Part shown: piece by piece, positions 9,426-20,785 of the stretch | Numbering within the stretch: position 1 is the first letter of the stretch | Layout: each line of letters starts with the position of its first letter | DNA from: Sacculina carcini | Taxonomy: Eukaryota; Arthropoda; Thecostraca; Sacculinidae | Direction of reading: 5' to 3' | Assembly: GCA_916048095.2 (NCBI GenBank) | Contig: OU696594.1 | Span: 530,001-594,000, forward strand | Length of the DNA: 64,000 nucleotides | The notes under the pieces: model-generated | The model's database searches: none | Told to the model about the DNA's origin: nothing | The model's input: the letters and a program-made list of their open reading frames with translations, nothing else | Program-made: the position numbers and the translations under genes

Positions 9426-9478
9426 TGAATTTAATACAAATTTAATATTATGAATTGTTGCGCACGACCTGTGGGCTT

Positions 9479-9479
<1 letters not shown>

Positions 9480-9555
<76 letters not shown>
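9480..9555. repeat. (TA)n microsatellite
   Basis: About 75 bp of TA. Confidence 0.95.
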
Positions 9556-9557
<2 letters not shown>

Positions 9558-9559
<2 letters not shown>

Positions 9560-9759
9560 CGAAATTATCCGATTGTCTGTGTATATTTGCTTGAATATGA
9601 GGTGACATAATTGCACGGGCTCAATGGTATAGATCAGGGGTTTCAAACGTAAACGAAGCTATGAATCATGTTCATGAAATAAAAATGTCCCTGGGGCAGC
9701 AGCTATAGACAATAAAACGTTCAATTTCACCGTTTAGAATGAATTCATAGTTCATTCTA

Positions 9760-9760
<1 letters not shown>
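9558..9760 (+). mobile_element. Helitron-like 5' fragment (second 5' end type)
   Basis: AATTATCCGATTGTCTGTG, GAATATGAGGTGACATAATTG, GGTATAGATCAGGGG and the (T/C)GGGGCAGCAGCTATAGACAAT segment match the heads of the elements at 58,380 and 59,555 and, reversed, 5,650-5,805 and 33,680-33,838. It is truncated on the right by (TA)n at 9,763. Confidence 0.5.
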
Positions 9761-9762
<2 letters not shown>

Positions 9763-9812
<50 letters not shown>

Positions 9813-10400
9813 TAACAGATCCTCTGTCTGTCTATCTGTGTGTCTGTCCCACCCTCCTTGGTCCATTTTTCTGCCAACTACTTCTCGGCAACCACTTGGG
9901 GTACCCGCTAACAATTTACACCACCATGTTCAAAAAGTTCTTGTTTACACGATGTATATTGTCTAACTTAACCTAGTCTAACCTGTTTTAATTATTGACG
10001 GAGTTTTTTTCCTTCAACACTCCTCAAATTTAAGCCCGTCCTTCGTGCGGAGTTATTCAGAAGTGTAACACTATCAAAACAATGAAGCTTTCTGTCATCT
10101 CTATAATTCCAGGATAATGCTTCCTCTGAAGCAACATATGCATATAGTTGGCATTATATGATAATGCAGCCCATATGCATATGCAACTTGTAATTAAACC
10201 AATTACATTACACAGTTATATTCAGTAGTTTACTTTGTTGCCAGTAGCATTTTTCCCGCCCTTAGTGCGAAACAATTCATGTGTAGATATTGAGAACAAT
10301 ATAACCTTTCTATTCAGTATAGTGTAGGATTAATTAAAACGTACGCAATAAAACCACACCATCAATGATTGGAGCTAATAATATGCATTCTTAAAAGTAA
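9763..10400. repeat. Helitron-like head fragment plus diverged box-satellite unit
   Basis: (TA)n to ~9,804, then GATCCTCTGTCTGTCTATCTG and CCTCCTTGGTCCATTTTTCTG: the head of the 6,835 element, plus strand. From ~10,000 to 10,400 comes a minus-oriented unit (CTTCGTGCGGAGTTATTCAG, CTTAGTGCGAAACAATTCATG) that corresponds, reversed, to 53,440-53,840. No gene. Confidence 0.55.
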
Positions 10401-12540
10401 TTGCACTTCAGTGGAATTAAATCCGTGTACAGCGGACACTGTGTTCATGTGTACATGTGGACAGCGGTATAATCAGTGTACATGTGGACAGCGGTTCGCT
10501 TCTTGATGCGCTCCAACAATTTCTTCCTGTGACAAAACCTAGCCAGTGAATTGTCTGTGACAAAAATGTATGTGAAATATCCACTCATTTTGATGGTGTA
10601 CACATCTTTGCAGAGCGACGCTGCGGAACAATGCTGGAAGACATTCCTCATGAGCTGTTTCTGATGCCAAATCTATTTGAGGTGATATCGTGTGATGTCA
10701 ACCATAATGTACATTAGGATCGGGTGTGCTCAATTGAAATTGACTTTAGTCCGTGCATAACCTATACTCTTTTCATGACTAATTGCATAATTCATCAATA
10801 TTCAATATTCAGTCATCAATATTCGACTTGTGCATGTATCTCATCCAGTGTCCAGCGAGGCCATTCAACGCTGCTCAGTATCTGTTTTGCAGGCAGTTTT
10901 ATCAATGTACTGATGTCGCTGCTGAGAGATTGCTAGACTCGCTATTGTACGGCTGTAGCTGACATAGTTTTCCAGGTTGTTTGCGAACACAAACTTCGGC
11001 CTCATTCGGTGCTCTGTTCCACTTTCTGTCGTTTTCCAGAAGTTTCGAGTTGTTGCAAGCTTTTCCTAATTGTTCTGGTGACATGACAATGTCATTCGCT
11101 GAAGGCTATGAAACCTTGTCGCTTGATTCCATGTACAAGCCAGCTCTCGAAGCGCACCTACTGTGTACGCAATGCTCATCTGCCACTTCATATTGTTTCG
11201 AGTTGAATAATGTCTGGATGATTATCTCCTTCTGGGCCATTCTTGCACTAGCCATCGGCACATTGCTCAAGTGGGACAACACTTGGTGTTCAAGCAAAGT
11301 TCACCGTAATATCAAGTTGATGAAATGACGAGATTCTGTGAGATGTCTTACGATTTTAGCTTAAAGGATTGTATGAATGACCTGTTAAAGCGCTCATTGT
11401 TCCAATTGTTCACTGCAGCTGCTGATTCGTCGGTATCTTTGTGAAAGCGAGTCGTCGGTAAACGCTCAGATACTCATCAATACTTCTGCCTAATTATCCT
11501 GACTTTTACTTTGTTATGCTTCTGATCATGATGAAGAGCTTCATTGGCTGCATCTGTATCCAAACACATGACGGAATTGTATACTCAAAATATTGCATGG
11601 TTAATTTTTAATCAAGTATATCGGTACTTTGGTCCAAAAAGACCATTTTCAACCACAAACATTTCAATTGGCTATTGGAAACATACACTGATTAGACCCA
11701 AACTCCTACGATCTCTGAGATCAATGACAAACCACTTGAGGATATTTCAGCGTACACACCATTACATGCATTGAACGAGGATTGAATGTCAACTGGAAAA
11801 TGTAATCTGTGCTGTTTCACATTATGAGTGTTTATTGAGAAACGGCTGACTGTCACGACAGTATAATCCATTTGGACATGGTTGAGATGACGTTTTTGTC
11901 TCGAGCAGAGTATGTCAGTATGTCGAAAACGGCAAGCGTAAAATTCCTTTCTAAGTCATCAGCAATGCTTGGAAAAGTATACGGCCCATGCACGAATGCT
12001 AGCAAAACACTATTTGCAAATGAGAACAGAAGGGCAATGCTTAAAAGTCAAATCAATCAAGATGATTTAGGGAAGGCGTCTTTGAAGCTTCTCTGTTTGT
12101 CAGTGCCCCCTGTTTGCTTAATCCGCCAGCACGTGGACAGCACACTGCACAAACACACACGCACAAACATGGTGTGCATGAGCCGCCGCCCTGCAGCGTT
12201 TGTTGCAGAGTGCAAAAAACAACGACACAAAACAAAACGCCCAAAACAGGCGATGCAGTCGGCACCAGGGCGTGCGTCATACCACTTCTGTGCTGAACAG
12301 CCAAACAAACGTGACTCAACACGAAAACACAAACATGTTATTCATATACAATTTCAAATTGTTATTGAACTTTATTTAATCTAAGATACTTTCTTGCCAA
12401 ATTTCAACTAAATGTCGTGCTGGTAAATTCACTGATACAATGAAAAGTTTTAAAAATTTGCTTTTAGGAAGAGCGTTATTTATGAAAAAACCGTAACATT
12501 CCCGACCCCACCAATTACATTGATAGCCCAAATTAGTTGT
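10400..12540. other. Less repetitive island, no recognised gene
   Basis: I see no microsatellite or family member here. On the minus strand two same-frame open stretches (11,297-11,106 and 11,084-10,902) are separated by one stop at 11,106. Together they encode text such as SNVPMASARMAQKEIIIQT and SPEQLGKACNNSKLLEND, which I do not recognise. On the plus strand a 170-residue open stretch (11,872-12,384) also has no known domain. This could be decayed transposase or unannotated intron. Function unknown. Confidence 0.4.
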
Positions 12541-12552
12541 TCTGTGATTGTC

Positions 12553-12565
12553 TATGGTTTACTTT

Positions 12566-12596
<31 letters not shown>

Positions 12597-12866
12597 ATTT
12601 GCATTTGAGCTTTGTGTAGTTTACTGTGTCTATGAGCGTGTGTTTGTATGTGTTTGTATGTGTGTGCGCGTGTCATGCTGTTAGGTGTTCATGCCCCGCG
12701 GGGGCAAGCACTTGACTAGCTCGTCGATGATTGGTTGTTAAAGTTGTGTGTCACTGTCTGAACTGTGTTTGTGTTTGTATGCATGTGTGTGTGTGTGTGC
12801 TTGTGTGTGTGTGTTGTGTTTGTGTGTGTTTGTGTGTGTGTGTGTGCTTGATTGTGTAAATGCGTA
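12553..12866. repeat. (TG)n-rich microsatellite region
   Basis: Successive TGTG/TTTGTGTG tracts at 12,565-12,597, 12,630-12,670 and 12,783-12,848. Confidence 0.85.
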
Positions 12867-12914
12867 AATGTGTTGCGTCTGCTTATTTATTCATTCTACC
12901 TTCATTCTTTGTAA

Positions 12915-13143
12915 GCCCTCATATTTATTTGAACTTCTGTGTTTAAAAAAATTTACTCGTTCACTTAGATCATCTGATGATTCTCGTCTCTTAGTGGAAC
13001 CTGCTTTTTCCTCTGGACATTCTCACTATAATCGCTGTTTATCTATCTTAAGACCCCGTCTTTACAATAAGCATTCCCCAACACTGCGTTCTATCACTTC
13101 TATCCCTCTTTTCGAAAAACACTCGAATATATTTTTCTGTTGA
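12915..13143 (+). pseudogene. LINE ORF2 C-terminal remnant
   Basis: The frame reads RSSDDSRLLVEPAFSSGHSHYNRCLSILRPRLYNKHSP, then a stop at 13,141. This matches the extreme C-terminus of CR1/Jockey-type RT proteins (P-R-L-Y-N-x-L-P). It is clearly related to 18,063-18,430 (HEPAFPTRHTHYNRCFSYMAPRLYNKLP). Only ~70 residues survive. Confidence 0.55.
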
Positions 13144-13905
13144 AGTCCTATTATATCTTAGATAACATTGTTTATACTAGTGATGAATATATGGTGTGAT
13201 TTTCTCTCTGCTCTCTCCCTATCTCTCCATCCTCTACCTTGTGAATGTACGCGTTTGTGTGTGTGTGTTTGTTTGTTTGTTTGTTCAGTTTATTGCCACA
13301 TTTTTCACATCACAATCATTTCATGTGAATATAAAGGTATAAAATGGCAGAAATGTCTATCGACCAAGCTCATAGACGGACATGATTGAAGTAGAATATA
13401 GTACAATCAGACAATGGTTGGCAACGACTACGCGGCTACATCAGATAATACAACATATTTATATAACACGCACCAAATATAAATATTTCACTCCATATTT
13501 ACATGCACACTCACACACAACCCAAGTCACACACACACACATTTTCATTTTTCATTTATTGAAACATTTATATTGCGCAATCTCTACACAATGTCTCAGA
13601 TGCGCAGACAGTACAATATTTACAATGCGGCATTGTACAGACACATACATGTACAAATATTCACAAGGGCACAAACACATATACATTCAGCGGAAGTGCG
13701 GATATATCACTGTCACCGACAGGTCAGCTCGCATTCTTCGGCATTCCGGCAGGTGAACATGATGTATGGGCAAAAGGACCACACGCACATATATACAGGT
13801 ATAAGCGGACAGACAGGTGGAAGAACATCGCTGACAGCCACTAATCCTTCTTCGTTTCAAAACAGGTGTTATTCACACCATGCATGACCAAAACATCACA
13901 CCAAC
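13144..13905. other. No gene recognised
   Basis: Holds short TG/TTTG and AC tracts (13,255-13,285; 13,508-13,545) and AT-rich unique sequence. The open stretches seen are short and without recognisable domains. Confidence 0.5.
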
Positions 13906-13956
13906 ACACCCATACACACACACACACACACAAGCACACACAAGCATAAAACCAAC

Positions 13957-14030
<74 letters not shown>
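13906..14030. repeat. (AC)n microsatellite
   Basis: About 120 bp of AC repeats with a few ATAC interruptions. It marks the 5' truncation point of the LINE that follows. Confidence 0.95.
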
Positions 14031-14034
<4 letters not shown>

Positions 14035-14036
14035 AT

Positions 14037-14435
14037 GTCACGCGCAATGCAAAAAAGCTCAAGGGCAGCGGGATCTTCGTGAATGAAGACCTGTCACCGG
14101 CCTCCCTAGCGGAGAAGATGCGACAAATGCCGGAGTTGAAAACTGCGAGAGAAGCTGGCAAGATCGCCTACTTCCGGCAGGCCCGCCTCATCATCAGGGA
14201 AAGACATGATGGGGCAATGCGGGAGACCAATGTCACTGCCGCTAGTGGAGCTGTGCGAGCTGGATCTGGCACTACTACCGGTGATGAGTCGCGGGTGGTC
14301 GATGCAACTCAGACCACCAATGAGATAGTGGCGGGTGCGGTCGGTGGCGCAGAGCGGATATTTACACCGGGAGCAGCGGTTGGCGGGAGAACTACGACGC
14401 GCACACAGTCGCAGAGGGTCAACAAAAAGCGCTAA
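14037..14435 (+). pseudogene. LINE ORF1 C-terminal fragment
   Basis: Reading in frame from the edge of the AC tract: RNAKKLKGSGIFVNEDLSP, KTAREAGKIAYFRQARLI, then an Ala/Thr/Gly-rich tail ending VNKKR at the stop (14,433). This is the basic C-terminal domain of an L1-like ORF1p. It aligns with the intact ORF1 at 2,637-3,560 (GKLKGTRMYINEDL...GKIAYFRRTRLIIRER) but with a different low-complexity tail. The coiled coil and RRM are missing; the element is 5'-truncated at the microsatellite. Confidence 0.8.
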
Positions 14436-14491
14436 GAAACTGTGAGTGTGTTTCGGTTTTGTTACTGATTAATTTACTTCAAATCTGAATA

Positions 14492-17400
14492 ATGTCTGAC
14501 TCGTCTATAAGCAAGGAACATAATTCATATTTTTGATATGTGTTTGAAAAAATCAATAATGGTGCTCCATGTGAATTGGATAATCAAAATTTCGATCCGC
14601 TAGAATTTCATTATGACAAATATGATACAAATGGGGTGAACCACTTCTTGGCACAGCATATTGGTTATGAAGCTGCAGCTTCTAAATATGTGAGCATGGA
14701 AAGTGGGCTTGAGATTAGAGACAATGATGGGTTTTCCTTTCTCGCGCTGAATATTGCTAGTGTACCCGCAAATTTGCAAAGTTTTGTTGATCAGGTACTG
14801 AGTCTAAGCAACAAAGAGTTTGATGTGATAGGTTTCTCCGAAACCAGATTAAATGATGATATTGCCTCACTCTATAGAATTCCTACCTATTCCATGCATG
14901 CAATCCACCGTAATAGACAACGCGGGGGAGTGTGTATGTATGTGATAGATGTATTTCTCTCTACTGTGCCATATGAATAGTGTAGATGCGATCCTGCACT
15001 GGAGTGTGTATGTGTAGAGATTATGAACAACAACAAGAAAAGTATTTTAATCTCTGTATATCGACCGCCAAATGGGAATCACACAGAATTTATCAAAATT
15101 ATGAGTGATATTTTGCTTTTTATAGGCCGCAGATCATATCAACATGTTTATTTTTTTGGAGATTGGAACATCAATTTGCTGTCTAACAGCAGTCTCGTGG
15201 AAGAGTTTAAAAATAGTATGTACAACTATTCGTTCCTTCCTTCAACCACAAAACCAACCAGAATAACAAACAACTCTGTATCACTTATAGACCACATTTG
15301 GCATAACAGGGTATCTGCAAACACAAGCAATTTCATACTTTTCACCGACATTTATGATCTCTGTCCGATTGTCTCTTGTTTTCGAGAGAGTGGTGCTCCC
15401 TCAAAACCACACCGTCAGATATTGAGGCACGATTTCAGCCAGATAAATATGACATCATTTTCCAACGAGGTGGCAGAAATGAACTGGAATGATGTCAATT
15501 CAGCAATATGCCCAAACGACGCATATAATAAATTCACAAATATGATCTGCAGTGCCTTTTCAAGAAACTTTCCGTTGAAGATTCCTAGATCAGGAAGATT
15601 CGAAAATACATCTCCTTACCTGACCGCAGGTTTAATCCAAAGTATTAGAGAAAAGCACAGATTAGCAAGACTCGCTCACAAGTGGCCGCTCACATACAAG
15701 GATAGGTATAAGCAGTATAGAAATAAGTTGACTTCTATTCTAAAAGCCGCTAAGAACGAGTACTACAAGAGTCAGTTAAAAGATTGTGAAGGCAATCCTA
15801 AGAAAACATGGAAGGTGATTAACCAGGTCTTGGGACGTAAAAATGAAAGTAATATACCCATTAATTTAGATGGTATTTCGGACAATCAAGTTGCTGATGC
15901 ATTCAATAGACATTTTCTTAATCTGGTGGATAAAGGTCCCACCGCTAACATCACTTCAAAAAACTCCAATTTCAGTCAGTATTTAGATCCATCCTCTTTA
16001 TTTTCCATGTATTTAGTCCCATGCACTGTGAGTGAAATAAAAGGCTACATATTGTCCCTAAAATCTAATTCGGCGGGGTTTGATAAATTAAACGCAAATA
16101 TCTTAAAATCGGTGGTAAGCTATATAGTACCTCCTTTGGTTCATATAATTAATCTCTCCTTCAGTTGTGGAATATTCCCGGACTCTCTGAAAATTGCTAA
16201 ATCTCTACCACTGCATAAATCGGGGTCAAAAACCTTTATCAATAATTATAGACTAATATCAATTCTCCCAGTGGTAAGCAAAATATTTGAAAAGGCCATT
16301 GCTTACAGATTGATTCATTTCCTTGAAAAAAACAACTTACTCGCGAATTGTCAATTCGGATTTAGAAAAAACATGTCCATGCAGTCGGCTCTGCTGCACT
16401 TTGCGTCAAAAATTTATTTTGAATTAGACAAAAAATCCCACGTGGCATCAGTTTTTATAGATATCTCTAAAGCCTTCGACTCGCTAGATCACGATATATT
16501 ACTGTTTAAATTGCAAAAGTATGGATTGAGGGGCCCCCCTCTAGATTTAATAAAAAGTTATTTGGCCGATCGTAAACAAATGGTATTCTGTAATGATTTA
16601 TGCTCTCAGTACAGTGTGATCAAGAGCGGAGTGCCACAGGGGTCCATTTTGGGCCCAATTTTGTTCCTAGTGTATATAAATGATATAATAAATTCTAGCA
16701 ATGCCTATTTCACCATGTATGCAGACGATACCAGTTTCATTGTTTCCGATCACGACCTACAAAATCTTCACTTGAAATTGTCCCAAACGTTAGATGATAT
16801 AAATCTTTGGACAGAACATAATAAGCTGAAACTTAATGTTAAAAAACACATGTCATGTTATTTCAAAACAGGTCTCTGACACATACTCTGCACACATTAA
16901 AACTGGGAAATAATGTTGTTCAGCGGGTTAAGAGCACACACTTTTTAGGTGTCATAATAGATGAATATTTCAATTGGAACGAACACATTGCCAGTGTATG
17001 TAGGGCATTATCTAGGACAGCAGGTGTCATATACCGTACCAGACGAACTCTGACTACGGAAGCAATGGAAACCTTGTATTATGCCCTTTGCTATTCCAAA
17101 TTGATGTACTGCATATCAGTCTGGGGCTGCACATGGCCATCATTTTTAAAATGTCTCTTCACTGTTCAGAAACGCATCCTGAAACTAATATTTTTCAAGA
17201 AAAGCAGGTATTCCGCTGACGAGATATTCGCCAACCAGAATATGTTAAGACTTGAGAATGTGCATAAGTATTTCTTGTATCTTACCATATTCAGATCAAT
17301 GAAAAATAATGATGCCATATTCCAAATTCAAGGACACTCATTAACAACACGTAGAAATAATGTGAATTTGGTATGTCCATCCTTCCGAACCAGCCTCTTC

Positions 17401-17541
17401 AAAAATTCAATATTTTACCTTGGGCCTAAACTTTGGAACTGTCTACCGGTTTGTATTAAATCAGCATATACCATTATGTCTATAGATACGTTTAAAGCGA
17501 AAATTAAACACCACTTGTATAACCTCCAGGCAAACACATAA
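14492..17541 (+). pseudogene. LINE ORF2, endonuclease-reverse transcriptase, broken
   Basis: The likely start is the ATG at 14,492 (MSDSSISKEHN), in frame with the rest. Breaks: TGA at 14,534, TAG at 14,978 inside the endonuclease, and a frameshift near the A-run at 16,843-16,850, after which coding continues in another frame to 17,541. The APE part keeps LALNIASVPANLQSF, VIGFSETRLNDD, SVYRPPNG, FGDWNINLL and LIDHIWHNR. The RT keeps NNYRLISILPVVSK, FGFRKNMSMQSAL, FIDISKAFDSLDHDIL, SGVPQGSILGPILF and MYADDTSFIV; then FLGVIIDEYFNWNEHI in the second frame. The protein is closely related in layout to the intact copy at 1-2,559. Three independent lesions make it inactive. Confidence 0.9.
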
Positions 17542-17796
17542 TTTGTACGTTCACAGTATGACTGAATTGTTTGTTTTGTATATATTCTGTTTTTGCATTG
17601 TTCTGTTGCATGTTTTGTTTTAGCATATGTTTTGCAGTAATTTGTTGCACTGCACAAATCTAGATTAAAAATATTTATTGTCTGTCTAACAAGCCATGGC
17701 TTGACAGACTATATTGCCTCTGATGTTTTCGTTATTTTGTGTTACCTGTGTGATGTTGTTTTTTTGGCAATAAATGATACAATACAATACAATACA
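17542..17796 (+). mobile_element. LINE 3' UTR with (ATACA)n tail
   Basis: It runs from the ORF2 stop through GGCAATAAATGATACAATAC. The ATACA pentamer is repeated and grades into an AC microsatellite. Short tandem repeats in place of poly(A) are usual for CR1/Jockey-group elements. Confidence 0.75.
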
Positions 17797-17845
17797 CACA
17801 CACACACACACACACATACACATACATACATACACACACACTGGT
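17796..17845. repeat. (AC)n microsatellite
   Basis: AC repeats with ATAC interruptions, directly after the LINE tail. Confidence 0.9.
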
Positions 17846-18062
17846 AGCACATGCACAAAGGCCAGTGACAGCGGCGATACAACATGATAACATGTTGACG
17901 CGCGAAAGTAAACGACATTTAGAAATGAAAAGCGAAATAAATAAACATTGGTCAAAGTAAAAGCAAGACAATACACATGCATCGAATCCGACAATTCAAG
18001 TTATATGGAATGATAGTAATTATTTACAACAATTGTAACATACACATTCAAAATGATTTCAT

Positions 18063-18430
18063 TCACAGCGAATACTCCGGCTTTATGCAGGAATTTACAC
18101 GATCATAAGATTGTTGAAGCAAGTGTTTTTTCAACCTGTTCTTGAAGACATCCACAGATCGGGACGATCGTATGGAGAGTGGTAATTTGTTATATAATCT
18201 GGGAGCCATGTAACTAAAACATCGATTATAATGGGTGTGGCGGGTGGGAAACGCTGGCTCATGAAGTAGATGCTGATGGTTTCGACGAAAATCATAATCT
18301 ACAGAAACTTGTTTATAAGACAACATATTTCTTAGATAAAGTGGTGATTCATATACAAGGACAGAATGTACCATACACAGTAGGTTGTATTCAATGTCAG
18401 CCTTGACCGGTAGCCAGGCTAGTGTGACAA
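18063..18430 (-). pseudogene. LINE ORF2 C-terminal remnant
   Basis: Minus strand: LAWLPVKADIEYNLLCMVHS, SPLYLRNML, HEPAFPTRHTHYNRCFSYMA, PRLYNKLPLSIRSSRSVDVF and KKHLLQQ, stop at 18,063. The L-x-W-L-P-V-x-x-x-I-E motif and the closing P-R-L-Y-N-x-L-P are signature features of the CR1/L2-type C-terminus. The RT core is absent, and the left part of the frame runs into an AC tract (18,440-18,475). Confidence 0.65.
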
Positions 18431-18439
18431 GATATTCCA

Positions 18440-18800
18440 CTACACACACACACACACACACATACACACACACATCCTCATACACGCTCAGGCATACTCA
18501 ACCATCCATGTACCATCATCCATCCATGCACGTGAGTTTACATTTCTTCAATTAAAATCCATTAATGCAAACACTCACACATACACACACAAACATCCAC
18601 AGTCATATACATACCTACATATGAATTAAACATATTTGCATATAAATACCCGTTCATGCACACGCATACACCCACACACACATACACGCTTACACGCTCT
18701 TACACACGCGCACATACCAACATACATGCATACATATAAACTAACACAAGCACACACATTCATACACACAATTACAAGCGTACACACAAATACAATTCTA
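18440..18800. repeat. (AC)/(ATAC) microsatellite region
   Basis: AC-rich low-complexity tracts at 18,442-18,475, 18,570-18,600 and 18,655-18,790. Reading frames across them are artefacts. Confidence 0.8.
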
Positions 18801-18839
18801 ATTATTACTCGGATAGTCATTTGCCGAGCTATTTTGTAG

Positions 18840-19440
18840 ATATGCTCTTAATTTACCACGGAATACAGCCAATGTTACATTGTTCAGCAAGGATTTAAGC
18901 ACACGGGCAAGCTGTTCCATGTGGTTGGTCCCTGACATATGATGCAGTTTTTAAAGCGTGTAGTGTGAAACCTGGGTGATACCAAATCATGAACGAGTCT
19001 CGTATGAATATGCCCAGAGCGGTGCGGTTTCATGCTGAAAATGTTCGCCTTTATTTTGTTATTGGTAACTGATTTATGAATGAGCAAGCATATGAAAAAG
19101 CTTCTGATGTTATCGAAATTCCAAACATTTATCAAAAAATATAAGTGTCCCACGGACTCGAATTTTTAGTGAACGTTTTACATCTAATGATTTTGTTTTG
19201 TGCAGCTTTCAATTTGTTGAGAAACGATGGCCAGGTGCAGGACCATATCGACACACAATATATCAAGTGGGGATATGCGAGCGTATATTAGATGCTGATC
19301 AGAGCCTTTTTTGTTAAATCCTAACCTAAGAAGTATCGCATGGATGTTGATACTACATTTTTGTAAACTTGAGTGAAAACTGCATAATTTCCATGCTGAC
19401 TTCAATAACGATTCAACAATAATTGTAAAAATCCAGGCTG
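18840..19440 (-). pseudogene. LINE ORF2 C-terminal remnant, frameshifted
   Basis: Minus strand, two frames. The right part gives RLGFNKKGSDQHLIYARISP and LDILCVDMVLH. The left part gives FFICLLIHKSVTNNKIKANI, TRLVHDLVSPRFHTTRFKNC and GPTTWNSLPVCL. The second part aligns with the tail of the LINE at 14.5-17.5 kb (YLTIFRSMKN..., PSFRTSLFKNSIFYLGPKLWNCLPVCI). An old 5'-truncated copy. Confidence 0.55.
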
Positions 19441-19481
19441 CTAATTAAACGCTATACGATCGCTAGGTTACGGCAAAATGG

Positions 19482-20035
19482 ATGTTTCAACTTGACTTCC
19501 GGGAAGCTTTCTCATTTAATTTTCTCATTGAACGCCGAGATCTCGTCCTCGTAAAGTCGGCTCTGGAAAACGATAATGCCCCGCCGTCAATGAGGACACT
19601 CTTCAAGTTCCCTAACCAGGTTTCCAGCAGAAAAACACGTACAACGCAAGCTGGTTTTTTGGAAATTCCATCAACTAAGCTCAGTCTCGTACAGCGTCAG
19701 CTTGCCACGAGGGCCGCTGCTGCGTACAACAAGATTTTCACGGCCAAAGAACGCAACTGTATTTTATATTACTTTTTTCTGCATTTTAACTATCATCTTA
19801 ACTTTGACGTGTATGCCTCAGATTTATTTTACCAGACTTTAGCCTCAGATTTACTCGACCACCGTTTTAACCATGTTCCTACTGCTTGAAATAACTTTTA
19901 TTCCAACACCGTGGTATGTATGACAATGCTTTTATTGTGTATAACTATAATGACTATCTATGTTGTAAGATGCTTCTAGAAACCACGTAGTGGATGAGTG
20001 TCGCAATAAATGAAATGAAATGAATCCAATGAAAT
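19482..20035 (+). pseudogene. LINE 3' end remnant with (AATGA)n-type tail
   Basis: The frame to 19,889 holds TQAGFLEIPSTKLSLVQRQL and ATRAAAAYNKI, reminiscent of the ...P-x-x-x-x-x-x-Q-R-x-x-x-x-x-x-A-x-x-Y-N closing segment of RT proteins. It is followed by a 3' UTR ending TCGCAATAAATGAAATGAAA. The family is uncertain. Confidence 0.4.
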
Positions 20036-20069
20036 ATATATTTTCGGAATCAGCATGAATGAATGTATC

Positions 20070-20781
20070 TGTAGCGCGGCGTTGCGCGTATAGTGACCGC
20101 CTAGCCCGGACTTACTCACTGCAATCGCTGGAGCCCCTCAGAGGGCGGGCGTGCGAGCGTATTCGGGGTCTCCACCAGGACGTTCCTGCTGTTCCCGCGA
20201 CAAAAGGGCCACAAAAGGCGCGCGGGAAGCGGCGAGGCGACGCTAATAGTTGCGCTCCCGAGCAGCCGGTCTGCTAGGCGGAGAGGACAAGCCGCATTTG
20301 GTCCAGAAAGAGTGGACCAGGGGCTGGGAGCTCGAAATTGCGGAGAATGAGAGGAACGTGAGGGCCCGCGCTGTGCAATACTATTGGTGTGGGAAACACC
20401 AGCGTAAACCAGCACCTACTGACCGGATAGGTGGAGATGTACAAGCGACCACACACTCAGAATAGCACAACCGTGTATTTGAACGGTGAGACGTGATAAA
20501 CAGCGAAGTCGCTACCAAACACTGCGATATGAATCTATGGTTGTGCGCACTACTGAAATTGGCAATGCTCGCTATACAAACAATAACACGAAGATATTGG
20601 CGCTGATATGACAAAGGTTAGTACTGAATGTATGACAGATGAGCAACACGTAAGTAACAGGAATACACAATTAGGAAAACAAATGAATGAGAAAAAATAG
20701 TGAAACGACATATACACTCATTGCGCTATCCCAGCGCCATCCGGTGACAGGCCTGTCGTCACCGTGCAGGCCACCGCTACA
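20070..20781. mobile_element. Solo LTR
   Basis: Starts TGTAGCG and ends CGCTACA, so the termini are TG...CA with a 7-bp inverted repeat. It is flanked on both sides by TATC (20,066-20,069 and 20,782-20,785), a 4-bp target-site duplication. Length 712 bp. The left half is GC-rich and the right half AT-richer, unlike the neighbouring DNA. No internal coding of a retroelement adjoins it, as expected after LTR-LTR recombination. The duplication length fits Ty3/Gypsy or Bel-Pao; the orientation of transcription is not determined. Confidence 0.78.
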
Positions 20782-20785
20782 TATC

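Noticed and set aside
9480-9646. Open frames rich in IYIYIY or VCVCVC across the window
   Set aside because: They are translations of (TA)n and (TG)n microsatellites, open because the repeats contain no stops.
12053-12332. Cys-rich small ORFs on the minus strand as secreted peptides
   Set aside because: Overlapping frames give different Cys-rich readings of the same bases; there is no signal peptide with a clear start and no repeat support.
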